From a bacterium (GTDB lineage: Bacteria; Elusimicrobiota; Elusimicrobia; Elusimicrobiales; UBA9959), in NCBI GenBank assembly GCA_021845705.1, contig JAJZVJ010000142.1:1-6656 (forward strand): DNA of 6,656 nucleotides, in the 5' to 3' direction. The notes beneath the pieces were generated by a model. It had not been told where the DNA came from and did not search any database. It saw only the letters and a list, made by a program, of their open reading frames with translations. This document shows positions 1 through 6,057 of this stretch, one piece after another. Both the position numbers and the translations under genes were made by a program. Each line of letters starts with the position of its first letter. Position 1 is the stretch's first letter.

Positions 1-2483
1 AACTTGGGCGGAACCGCCAGAATGAACGCCAGTTTGCCCTCGGTCTCGGAATAAAGAAAAAGTATGTCGTCGGGATAGGACTTGCGCAGACTGTCCGAGA
101 AAGAGCGCAGCGCCTGCATATTAAGACCTTTGCTCGAGACCGTGACCAGGCGGCTCCCGTTGGGGAGGTCGGCCGTCTCGGTGTTCCCGGCGGCGTCCTC
201 CCCTTTCTGAACCTGCTCTTTTTTCACCTTTAGCTCTTTTATGTTCTGGAGCATCTGGTCCACCCGCATCGGAAGGTCCTGGGGCGGAATGGAAAGTTTC
301 GAGGCCGCCTCTTCCGCGATACCGGCCAGCTTTGAGAGGTGCGCCACGGCCGCGGGACCGGCCACCCCTTCTATGCGGCGCACGCCGCGGGAAACGGAGG
401 AATCTTTGAGTATCTTTACCACCACGAGCTCGCTGAGCGAATCTATATGCGTGCCGCCGCAAAGCTCCAGGCTGTAGCGGTCCCTGGCGGAATCCCAGCC
501 GCCGCTGTTGATAAGCACGAAGCGCGCCGGGTCCGCGTACTTTTCCCCCAGCAGCGTGGTGGCGCCGAAAGCCTCGGCGTCCTTGAGCGGCCGCGCCATC
601 TTAAAGACCCTGAACTTGCGGCCGACGGCTTCGTTAGCTATCCGCTCGACCTCGGCCATTTCCTCTTTTGAGGGGGTCTTGGTGATGGTATAGTCGAAGC
701 GGAACCTGTGAGGGTCCACCTCGGACCCGGCCTGGCGCGTATTCTCGCCGAAAACCTTCTTCAGGGCGGAGTTCACCACGTGGATCGCGGTATGGTTGCA
801 GGCCGTATAATAGCGCAGGTCGGAAACTCCGGCGCGCACTTTCATTCCCGTTTTCATGGCCGAAGCCGTCCTGATACGGTGGAAATAGACCTTGGATACG
901 GGTTTCTGCGTATCCGCTACCTCAGCCGCTTCCGCCGCTCCGCAGAACAATTTCCCGGAATCGCCCGCCTGGCCGCCGGATTCAGCGTAAAAAGGCGTAA
1001 TATCCAGTACCGCATACCCGTCGGAGTTGGCGGGCAGGGAGTCCACGATCTTCCCCTTCACGTCCAGCAGGCCGAGAACCGTGGAATCCGTTTCCGTTAC
1101 TTCGTAGCCCTTGAAAACGGTGGCGGGGAATTTCTCCTCCGCGGTCTGGAAGATGAAGCCGTCCTTCTCGCCGGAATCCTTCCAGTTGGCCCGGGCCGTC
1201 TCCTGGGCGGCCTTGCGGGCGGCCTCGAAACCAGCCTCGTCCAGCGGGATGCTCTTTTTAAGCGCCAGCTCGCGGGTAAGCTCTATCGGGAAGCCGTAGG
1301 TCTCGTAAAGCTTGAAGGCCTCGGCCCCCGGCACGCCGCGCGGGTGCTTCTCAAGCAGGTCGGCCAGGAACTTCTCGCCGGTCTCCAGCGTCTCTATAAA
1401 ACCCTGTTCCTCGAATTTAAGGGCCGCGGAGATCTGTTTACCGGCCGAGATCATCTCCGGGTAAACGTCCCTGAAAATTTCGTGCACCGAAGGCACCAGC
1501 CTGTGCAGGAAAGGGTCTTTGGCCCCGAGGATGCGGCCGTAGCGGGCGGCCCGGCGGATGAGGCGGCGCAGCACGTAGCCGCGGCCTTCGTTGGAAGGCA
1601 TGATGCCTTCGGCTATCAGGAAAGAGGAAGCCCGCAGGTGTTCGCTGATGATACGGAAAGCCGAAACAGCCTCTTCGGAAGAGCCCGGCTCGACCTTAAG
1701 CAGTTTGGCGGCGGCCTGAACTATAGGCTGGAACAGCGAGGTCTCGAAAGGGGACTCCTTGCCTTCCACCACGAACGTGAGGCGCTCCAGGCCCATGCCG
1801 GTGTCTATGTTCTTGCGCGGCAGCGGCTTAAAGGTCCCGTCGGCCTGCTTGTCGAACTGGGTGAACACGTGGTTCCAGATCTCTATATAGCGGTCGCAAT
1901 CGCAGGCGCCGGGGCCGGCGCAGCCCGGATGGTCGTATTTCTCGCCGCGGTCCCAGTAGATCTCGGAGCAGGGGCCTGAAGGGCCGGTATCGCCCATGGC
2001 CCAGAAATTATCTTTATCCCCAAGCTCGATGATATGGGAATGGAGGTTACCCGGGAGGATGCTTTCCCAGATAGCGCGGGCTTCTTCGTCGCGGGGGGCC
2101 ACGCCGCCCTTGTAAATGGACGGGTAGAAGCGGTCCGCCGGCAGCCCCAGTTCCTTGGTAAAGAATTCCCAGCCCCAGGAAAGCGACTCTTTCTTGAAAT
2201 AATCCCCGAAAGAGAAATTCCCGAGCATTTCAAAAAAAGTCAGGTGGCGGATGGTTTTACCGACATTGTCGATATCCGTGGTGCGGAAGCTTTTCTGGCA
2301 GGAGGCCGCGCGTTTCATGTCGGTCTTGAGGCCCAGGTAATACGGCTTGAACTGCACCATGCCGGCCGAGGTAAAAAGCAGCGTCGGGTCCCCCTCCGGG
2401 ATCAGGGGGCTTGATTTAACGACAGGATGGCCGTTCCTGGCGAAAAAATCCAAAAAACTCTTCCGTATCTGGTAGCTTTGCAT
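1..2483 (-). CDS. alaS: Alanyl-tRNA synthetase, C-terminus cut by the window edge
   Basis: Cytoplasmic enzyme that attaches alanine to tRNA-Ala and hydrolyses mischarged Ser- or Gly-tRNA-Ala. I read it as one open frame from ATG 2483 to the window edge, 827 complete codons with no stop. Family members are about 870-880 residues, so roughly 50 are missing. The class II catalytic core is at the N-terminus: motif 2 begins FRTTDIDNVGKT at residue 66, GNFSFGDYF is at 88-96, and motif 3 DTGMGLERL is at 227-235. The tRNA-recognition part carries PSNEGRGYVLRR. The editing domain has ESGGQAGD (501-508) and all four zinc/editing ligands: H564 and H568 in HTAIH, C675 and H679 in CGGTH. A linker and the start of the DHHA1-type C-Ala domain (KLAFILAVPP) close the visible part. 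An AAGGAAG ribosome binding site lies 9 bases before the ATG. The gene sits behind the phoU terminator and probably has its own promoter. It looks intact. Confidence 0.98.
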   Translation of the reverse strand, partial: MQSYQIRKSFLDFFARNGHPVVKSSPLIPEGDPTLLFTSAGMVQFKPYYLGLKTDMKRAASCQKSFRTTDIDNVGKTIRHLTFFEMLGNFSFGDYFKKESLSWGWEFFTKELGLPADRFYPSIYKGGVAPRDEEARAIWESILPGNLHSHIIELGDKDNFWAMGDTGPSGPCSEIYWDRGEKYDHPGCAGPGACDCDRYIEIWNHVFTQFDKQADGTFKPLPRKNIDTGMGLERLTFVVEGKESPFETSLFQPIVQAAAKLLKVEPGSSEEAVSAFRIISEHLRASSFLIAEGIMPSNEGRGYVLRRLIRRAARYGRILGAKDPFLHRLVPSVHEIFRDVYPEMISAGKQISAALKFEEQGFIETLETGEKFLADLLEKHPRGVPGAEAFKLYETYGFPIELTRELALKKSIPLDEAGFEAARKAAQETARANWKDSGEKDGFIFQTAEEKFPATVFKGYEVTETDSTVLGLLDVKGKIVDSLPANSDGYAVLDITPFYAESGGQAGDSGKLFCGAAEAAEVADTQKPVSKVYFHRIRTASAMKTGMKVRAGVSDLRYYTACNHTAIHVVNSALKKVFGENTRQAGSEVDPHRFRFDYTITKTPSKEEMAEVERIANEAVGRKFRVFKMARPLKDAEAFGATTLLGEKYADPARFVLINSGGWDSARDRYSLELCGGTHIDSLSELVVVKILKDSSVSRGVRRIEGVAGPAAVAHLSKLAGIAEEAASKLSIPPQDLPMRVDQMLQNIKELKVKKEQVQKGEDAAGNTETADLPNGSRLVTVSSKGLNMQALRSFSDSLRKSYPDDILFLYSETEGKLAFILAVPPK

Positions 2484-2525
2484 GGCGTAACGCTTCCTTT
2501 ATACCTGCGGTGAAATCAACGTTTA

Positions 2526-2531
2526 ATTATA
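2526..2531 (-). promoter_or_regulatory. Candidate -10 element of the alaS promoter
   Basis: The minus strand reads TATAAT here, a perfect sigma-70-type -10 hexamer, in a short AT-rich patch between the phoU terminator and alaS. Transcription from it would start near 2519 and give a leader of about 36 bases. I see no recognisable -35 hexamer 16-18 bp upstream, because that stretch is G/C-rich, and the TG before the hexamer is one base too close for a standard extended -10. The position fits, since alaS needs a promoter downstream of the terminator, but the call rests on one hexamer. Confidence 0.4.
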
Positions 2532-2559
2532 CAATTTTGCCCCGCCGCCCGGCTCGCCC

Positions 2560-2614
2560 AAAAAAAAGGGGACAGGCTGCTTTTTCCGGAAAAAGCAGCC
2601 TGTCCCCTTTTTTT
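2560..2614 (-). terminator. Rho-independent terminator of the pst-phoU operon, within a perfect palindrome
   Basis: Bases 2561-2614 form a perfect 54-bp palindrome centred between 2587 and 2588. The 13-bp GC-rich stem is GGGGACAGGCTGC pairing with GCAGCCTGTCCCC. Inside it, TTTTTCC pairs with GGAAAAA; outside it, A7 faces T7. On the minus strand the stem begins about 10 bases after the phoU stop and ends in eight T residues, the classic form of an intrinsic terminator. The plus strand has the mirror-image T7 tract, so it could stop transcription in both directions. Such perfect symmetry, including the loop, is more than a terminator needs and suggests a REP- or MITE-like origin. Confidence 0.9.
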
Positions 2615-2623
2615 CGCAGGCAG

Positions 2624-3292
2624 CTATGCCAGTTCTTCCGGGTGGTGGCGCACCACCTTGGCGTCCACCATGTAGATGATATCCTCCGCCATGCTCACGG
2701 CGTGGTCGCAGACGCGCTCAAGGTGCCTTGCGGCAAGAAGCAGCGGCACCGCCCTGTCGGCGGAGGAGCCGTCTTTCATCATATAGTCGAAGATAAGTTC
2801 TTTCTCCACGGCGCGCTTCAGGTCGTCGGCCTCGGGGTCCGAAAGCACCACTTTCTTGGCCAGTTCCGTGTCGCCTTTAATGAAGGATTCTATCGCCCCG
2901 CTTATCATGCGCTGGGCCACCCCGGCAAGCTTGGGGATATCCACCAGGGGCTTGAGCAGCGGCTTATCGGAAATGGAGAGGGCGCGCTGCGCCACGTCCA
3001 CGGCCAGGTCCCCGATACGTTCCAGTTCCGCGTTCAGCTTGATCGCGGTGGTAATAAAGCGCAGGTCTTTCGCCATCGGCTGGTGGAGGGCTATCAGGTC
3101 CAGGCACTTGTCGTCTATGACCAGTTCCAGCCTGTCCATCTCCACATCCGAATCTATAACTTTCTGCGCCGCGGCTTTATCCCGGCCCTTGAGGGCGTCC
3201 ACGGAGTTTATTATGGCTTCCTGCGCGAGAGCGCCCATTTTAAGGATGTCGTTCTTCAGCTGCTGCAGCTCTTCGTCGAAATGTCTGTGCAT
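2624..3292 (-). CDS. phoU: Phosphate transport system regulator PhoU
   Basis: Cytoplasmic, all-helical regulator that connects the state of the Pst transporter to the PhoR-PhoB type two-component system and restrains phosphate uptake. The predicted protein has 222 residues, close to the family norm. It shows the two tandem three-helix PhoU repeats. The first carries the metal-site signature ELERIGD at 89-95, preceded by the conserved DLRFITTAIKLNAE stretch. The second carries LERVCDHA at 191-198, followed by MAEDIIYMVDAKVVRH, a typical PhoU C-terminus. From memory the family usually has Asn where this protein has Ser200; the acidic residues E192 and D196 are kept. The start is well supported by a GGAGG ribosome binding site at 3299-3303, 6 bases before the ATG. 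The gene follows pstB after 13 bases and is the last gene of the operon, ending just before the palindromic terminator. Confidence 0.97.
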   Translation of the reverse strand: MHRHFDEELQQLKNDILKMGALAQEAIINSVDALKGRDKAAAQKVIDSDVEMDRLELVIDDKCLDLIALHQPMAKDLRFITTAIKLNAELERIGDLAVDVAQRALSISDKPLLKPLVDIPKLAGVAQRMISGAIESFIKGDTELAKKVVLSDPEADDLKRAVEKELIFDYMMKDGSSADRAVPLLLAARHLERVCDHAVSMAEDIIYMVDAKVVRHHPEELA

Positions 3293-3305
3293 GTTGTTCC
3301 TCCGG

Positions 3306-4175
3306 TCACCCGAACCTTCCGGTTATATAGTCTTCGGTCCGCTTGTCGCGGGGCGCCTTAAAAATGCGGTCCGTCCTGTCCGTCTCTATCAGGTCGCCCA
3401 TCAGGAAGAAAGCGGTATTGTCCGAAACGCGCGCCGCCTGCTGCATATTGTGCGTAACTATCACGATAGTATAATCTTTTTTAAGTTCCAGGATGAGTTC
3501 CTCTATCCTGGCCGTAGAGATAGGGTCGAGGCTCGCGCAGGGCTCGTCGAAAAGGATAACTTCGGGCGAGACGGCGAGGCACCTGGCTATGCATAGCCGC
3601 TGCTGCTGCCCGCCGGAAAGGCCCAGAGCGCTGTCTTTAAGCCGGTCTTTTATTTCGCTCCAGAGCGCGGCTTTTTTAAGCGAATCGACGACCTTCTCCT
3701 CTATCAGGTTCTTGTCCGTGACGCCGTTCACTTCCAGGCCGTAGGCGATGTTCTCGAAGACGCTCTTGGGGAAAGGGTTCGGTTTCTGGAACACCATCCC
3801 CACCCGCTTGCGCAGTTCCGCGGCGTCGCGGTCAGGCGAAAGGATATCCTTCCCGTCCAGGAGGATCTCCCCCTCCAGCCGGCTGCCGGGCACAAGCTCG
3901 TGCATGCGGTTGAGCAGGCGGATGAAGGTGGATTTGCCGCAGCCCGAGGGCCCGATAATGGCCGTGACGCGGCGGGCGGAGAAATCGGCGCTTATATTGT
4001 TCAGCGCGCGCTTGGAGCCGTAATAAAAATTCACGTTGCGGGCGCTTATCTTGGGCCCGGGGCCCGATACGCCGGCCTCGCCCGCGGGATTCGTGTCCGC
4101 TCCCGCCTGGATCTTTATCAGCGACGGGTGTAAATTCTCCATATTCACCTGTTTTTCGTGATCGGCATTATGCAT
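3306..4175 (-). CDS. pstB: Phosphate ABC transporter ATP-binding protein PstB
   Basis: ATPase subunit on the cytoplasmic face of the Pst phosphate importer. From ATG 4175 it is 289 residues. The nucleotide-binding domain is complete: Walker A GPSGCGKST (75-83), Q-loop Q130 in VFQKPNPFP (the PNPFP run is characteristic of PstB), signature LSGGQQQR (186-193), Walker B VILFDEP (206-212), D-loop SLD (215-217) and H-loop H242 in THNMQQA. The C-terminus (IFKAPRDKRTEDYITGRFG) is also typical. The start is uncertain. ATG 4175 overlaps the pstA end by 8 bases and has AAAGG 10 bases upstream. ATG 4142, in the same frame, has AGGTG three bases upstream and would give 278 residues. Either start leaves an N-terminal extension of about 30-40 residues before the fold begins at KISARNVNFYYG; E. 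coli PstB is 257 residues. Starts further upstream would lie inside pstA and encode an improbable Cys/Trp-rich leader. Confidence 0.98.
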   Translation of the reverse strand: MHNADHEKQVNMENLHPSLIKIQAGADTNPAGEAGVSGPGPKISARNVNFYYGSKRALNNISADFSARRVTAIIGPSGCGKSTFIRLLNRMHELVPGSRLEGEILLDGKDILSPDRDAAELRKRVGMVFQKPNPFPKSVFENIAYGLEVNGVTDKNLIEEKVVDSLKKAALWSEIKDRLKDSALGLSGGQQQRLCIARCLAVSPEVILFDEPCASLDPISTARIEELILELKKDYTIVIVTHNMQQAARVSDNTAFFLMGDLIETDRTDRIFKAPRDKRTEDYITGRFG

Positions 4176-5022
4176 TATATGTTTTCCTTTGCCGGGCCCG
4201 TATGAGGATGGCGACCAGAGAGACCGACAGCACCAGCGCCAGAAGCAGCAGGCTTGAGCCATAGGCTATGCGGGTCTGCTGCTCCGGGTGCGACCCTTCC
4301 GTCATAAGCGCGTAAATATGGTAGGGCAGGGCCATTACTTCGGAGAACACGGAACGCGGGTAGCCTTTCATATAAAAGGTAGCGGCCGTGAAAAGTATAG
4401 GCGCGGTTTCTCCCGCGACCCTGCCCACGCTAAGAATAACTCCGGTAAGTATGCCCGGCAGCGCGGCCGGCAGCACCACGCGGCGGATGGTTTCCCATTG
4501 CGTGGCGCCCAGGGCCAGCGAAGCCTCGCGTATCGACTGCGGAACCGCGGTAAGCGCCTCCTGCGAGGCGGAAATTATCACCGGCAGGGCCAGTATACCA
4601 AGGGTCAGCGAGCCTGAAAGTATGGAAACGCCGAACCCGAAGTACTTCACGAACACGGTAAGGCCGAACAGGCCGAAGACCACCGAAGGGACCCCGGCCA
4701 GGTTGTTTATGCTTATGCGCAGCAGGTTGACTATCCAGCCCTTCGGGGAATACTCCGTAAGGTAAACTGCGCAGGCCAGGCCCAGCGGCAGCGCGAAAAT
4801 TACGGCGCCGAGGGTAAGATAAAAGGTTCCCACTATGGCCGGCGCCACCCCGCCCGCGGTCATCGCGTCGCGCGGCGCTTCCGTGAGAAAGGCCCAGCTT
4901 ATGGAGCTTAACCCGCGCGCTGCTATAAAGAATATTATGCTTCCCAGGAAAACTATGTTCGCCGCCATGCAGGCGAACAGGGCGGAGAAACCCAGCTTCT
5001 GGACAATGTCGCTTCTTTTCAT
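4168..5022 (-). CDS. pstA: Phosphate ABC transporter permease PstA
   Basis: One of the two inner-membrane channel subunits of the Pst phosphate importer, pairing with PstC. The predicted protein has 284 residues, near the usual family length. It has about six hydrophobic segments, roughly at residues 14-35, 60-88, 106-126, 133-152, 187-210 and 253-274. The EAA coupling loop that contacts PstB is REASLALGATQWETIRRVVLPAA shortened here to its key residues: R165, E166, A167, G172 and P185. It is followed by AGETAPILFTA (203-213), typical of PstA rather than PstC. The frame stays open upstream across pstC, but I place the start at ATG 5022: it forms an ATGA overlap with the pstC stop, and the protein then begins MKRSDIVQK just before the first membrane segment. 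There is no strong ribosome binding site, so translation is probably coupled to pstC. Confidence 0.97.
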   Translation of the reverse strand: MKRSDIVQKLGFSALFACMAANIVFLGSIIFFIAARGLSSISWAFLTEAPRDAMTAGGVAPAIVGTFYLTLGAVIFALPLGLACAVYLTEYSPKGWIVNLLRISINNLAGVPSVVFGLFGLTVFVKYFGFGVSILSGSLTLGILALPVIISASQEALTAVPQSIREASLALGATQWETIRRVVLPAALPGILTGVILSVGRVAGETAPILFTAATFYMKGYPRSVFSEVMALPYHIYALMTEGSHPEQQTRIAYGSSLLLLALVLSVSLVAILIRARQRKTYNA

Positions 5023-5903
5023 CGCGAATGCCCCAGCTTCAGCCTGAACCTGCGGCTTATCAGTTCCGCGGCTATATTGAAGGCGAACGTGATAAGGAAG
5101 AGTATGAGCGCTATCGCGAACAGGGCGTGGTAATGGTCGCTGCCGACCGGCGCCTCGCCCATTTCCGCGGCTATGGCGGCGGTCATCGGGCGCACCGGGT
5201 CGAAGAGGGAATGCGGGATAACGGCCGAGCCCCCGGCCACCATCAGCACCGTCATGGTCTCGCCTATCGCGCGGCTCATGCCGAGTATTATGGCGGTCGA
5301 GATACCGGAGCCGGCGGCCGGGATGATAACTTTGGTGAGGGTCTGCCAGCGGTCGGCGCCCACGGCGAAAGACGCTTCGCGGAAGGACCGGGGCACGTAA
5401 CTCAGCGCGTCCTCGGCGATGCTCGCCACGGTGGGCGTGGCCATAACGCCCAGTATTACGCTGGTGGTAAGCACGCAAAGCCCTATGGGCAGGTTGAAAG
5501 TATTTTGCAGGAAAGGCGCGAGTATTACCATCCCGAAAAAACCGTAGACGATGGACGGGACCGAGGCGAGTATCTCTATCACCGGTTTAAGCAGGGTCCG
5601 CTGGCGCGGGCCGGCCAGTTCGTGCAGATAAAGAGCGCTGCCTACCCCAAGCGGGACGCAGATGAACAGGGCTCCGAGAGTGACCCAGAGGGAGGCCAGG
5701 ATAAGCGGCAGTATGCCGAATTCGGGCGGCGACGAGGTGGGATACCAGCTTTTCCCCAGCAGGAAGGCTTTAGGACTGATCTTTGTGAAGATGGGCAATG
5801 CTTCTTTAAAAAGCACGAATACAATGCCGACAAGGAACACCAGCGAGGAAAAAGCCAGCGCCGTAAAAATATATTTTATCGCCCGCTCTTTCCGCTTATT
5901 CAT
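5019..5903 (-). CDS. pstC: Phosphate ABC transporter permease PstC
   Basis: Inner-membrane channel subunit of the Pst phosphate importer, partner of PstA. The predicted protein has 294 residues, somewhat shorter than E. coli PstC (319). A basic N-terminus (MNKRKERAIK) leads into the first membrane segment (about 12-32). Further hydrophobic segments lie near 64-92, 111-131, 139-160, 193-213 and 258-279. The short region at 36-63, with KSWYPTSSPPEFGILP, is the typical PstC periplasmic segment. ASVPSIVYGFFG is at 113-124. The EAA coupling loop runs from R175 to A197 (REASFAVGADRW, then IIPAA), and RAIGETMTVLM at 211-221 is diagnostic for PstC. The stop overlaps the pstA start. The ribosome binding site is weak (GGACGG, 8 bases upstream). 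It is the first gene after the phased repeat array and -10 element, and so the likely first gene of a pstCAB-phoU transcript. Confidence 0.97.
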   Translation of the reverse strand: MNKRKERAIKYIFTALAFSSLVFLVGIVFVLFKEALPIFTKISPKAFLLGKSWYPTSSPPEFGILPLILASLWVTLGALFICVPLGVGSALYLHELAGPRQRTLLKPVIEILASVPSIVYGFFGMVILAPFLQNTFNLPIGLCVLTTSVILGVMATPTVASIAEDALSYVPRSFREASFAVGADRWQTLTKVIIPAAGSGISTAIILGMSRAIGETMTVLMVAGGSAVIPHSLFDPVRPMTAAIAAEMGEAPVGSDHYHALFAIALILFLITFAFNIAAELISRRFRLKLGHSR

Positions 5904-5937
5904 CAGCGGCCGTCCGGTTGCCTGTCTTCATACTATA

Positions 5938-5943
5938 AGTATA
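5938..5943 (-). promoter_or_regulatory. Candidate -10 element of the pstC promoter
   Basis: The minus strand reads TATACT here, and a second candidate, TATAGT, lies directly downstream at 5932-5937. TATACT begins 9 bases after the last hexamer of the phased repeat array, close to the spacing seen in promoters where a PhoB/PhoP-type activator replaces the -35 contact. There is no good -35 hexamer, as expected for an activator-dependent promoter. Transcription would start near 5931, giving a leader of about 28 bases before pstC. Confidence 0.55.
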
Positions 5944-5952
5944 AAAAACCCG

Positions 5953-5991
5953 GGTGAAGCCGGCATAAAGTGCGTGTAAAATCCGTGTAAA
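5953..5991 (-). promoter_or_regulatory. Pho-box-like array of four hexamers with an 11-bp period
   Basis: On the minus strand, hexamers TTTACA (5986-5991), TTTACA (5975-5980), TTTATG (5964-5969) and TTCACC (5953-5958) are each separated by exactly five bases, giving a strict 11-bp repeat. This is the architecture of PhoB/PhoP response-regulator sites; the hexamers resemble the Bacillus PhoP half-site TT(A/C/T)A(C/T)A more than the E. coli CTGTCAT repeat. The first two are identical and the last two degenerate. The array sits directly upstream of a -10 hexamer and pstC, where a phosphate-starvation activator would be expected. Pattern and context are seen directly; binding by a PhoB/PhoP homologue is inferred, and no such regulator gene lies in this window. 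Confidence 0.68.
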
Positions 5992-6038
5992 GAAAGCCAG
6001 GGCCTTGGAGAACCGTCCCCATGGCGCCCTGGCTCCCT
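5991..6038 (-). terminator. Weak terminator-like or attenuator hairpin between pstS and pstC
   Basis: AGCCAGGGC (5995-6003) and GCCCTGGCT (6026-6034) form a perfect 9-bp inverted repeat around a 22-base loop. On the minus-strand RNA the stem can extend outward by two G-U and two Watson-Crick pairs (5991-5994 with 6035-6038). It is followed by an interrupted T-rich stretch (TTTCTTT) rather than a clean T tract, and it lies about 20 bases past the pstS stop. A partial terminator or 3'-end stabiliser here would let PstS be made in excess of the membrane subunits, as is common in pst operons. The long loop and poor T tract keep this tentative. Confidence 0.42.
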
Positions 6039-6057
6039 ATCCGGGATTCCCGATCCC

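Noticed and set aside
708..1979. A 423-codon open frame on the plus strand, antisense to alaS.
   Set aside because: It lies wholly opposite a clearly conserved AlaRS coding region, has a composition rich in Gly/Arg/Ala/His with no recognisable domain, and is explained by GC-rich codon use that removes stops on the opposite strand.
2510..3361. A 283-codon open frame on the plus strand, antisense to phoU, running through the palindromic terminator.
   Set aside because: It would have to be translated through a strong hairpin with a T7 tract, overlaps conserved phoU throughout, and shows no family resemblance.
5023..5478. Upstream extension of pstA in the same frame, adding 152 residues.
   Set aside because: The extension lies entirely within pstC, is Arg/His/Gly-rich and unlike any permease N-terminus. 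The ATGA overlap start at 5022 gives the normal family length.
5896..5931. An 11-codon open frame (MKTGNRTAADE) overlapping the pstC start out of frame, a possible leader peptide.
   Set aside because: Its ATG sits at or beside the inferred transcription start, leaving no room for a ribosome binding site, and nothing in the peptide suggests attenuation.
5028..5957. A 309-codon open frame on the plus strand, antisense to pstC.
   Set aside because: Mirror of a conserved membrane protein gene, low-complexity Arg/Gly/Glu/Tyr composition, no ribosome binding site or domain. Codon-bias shadow.
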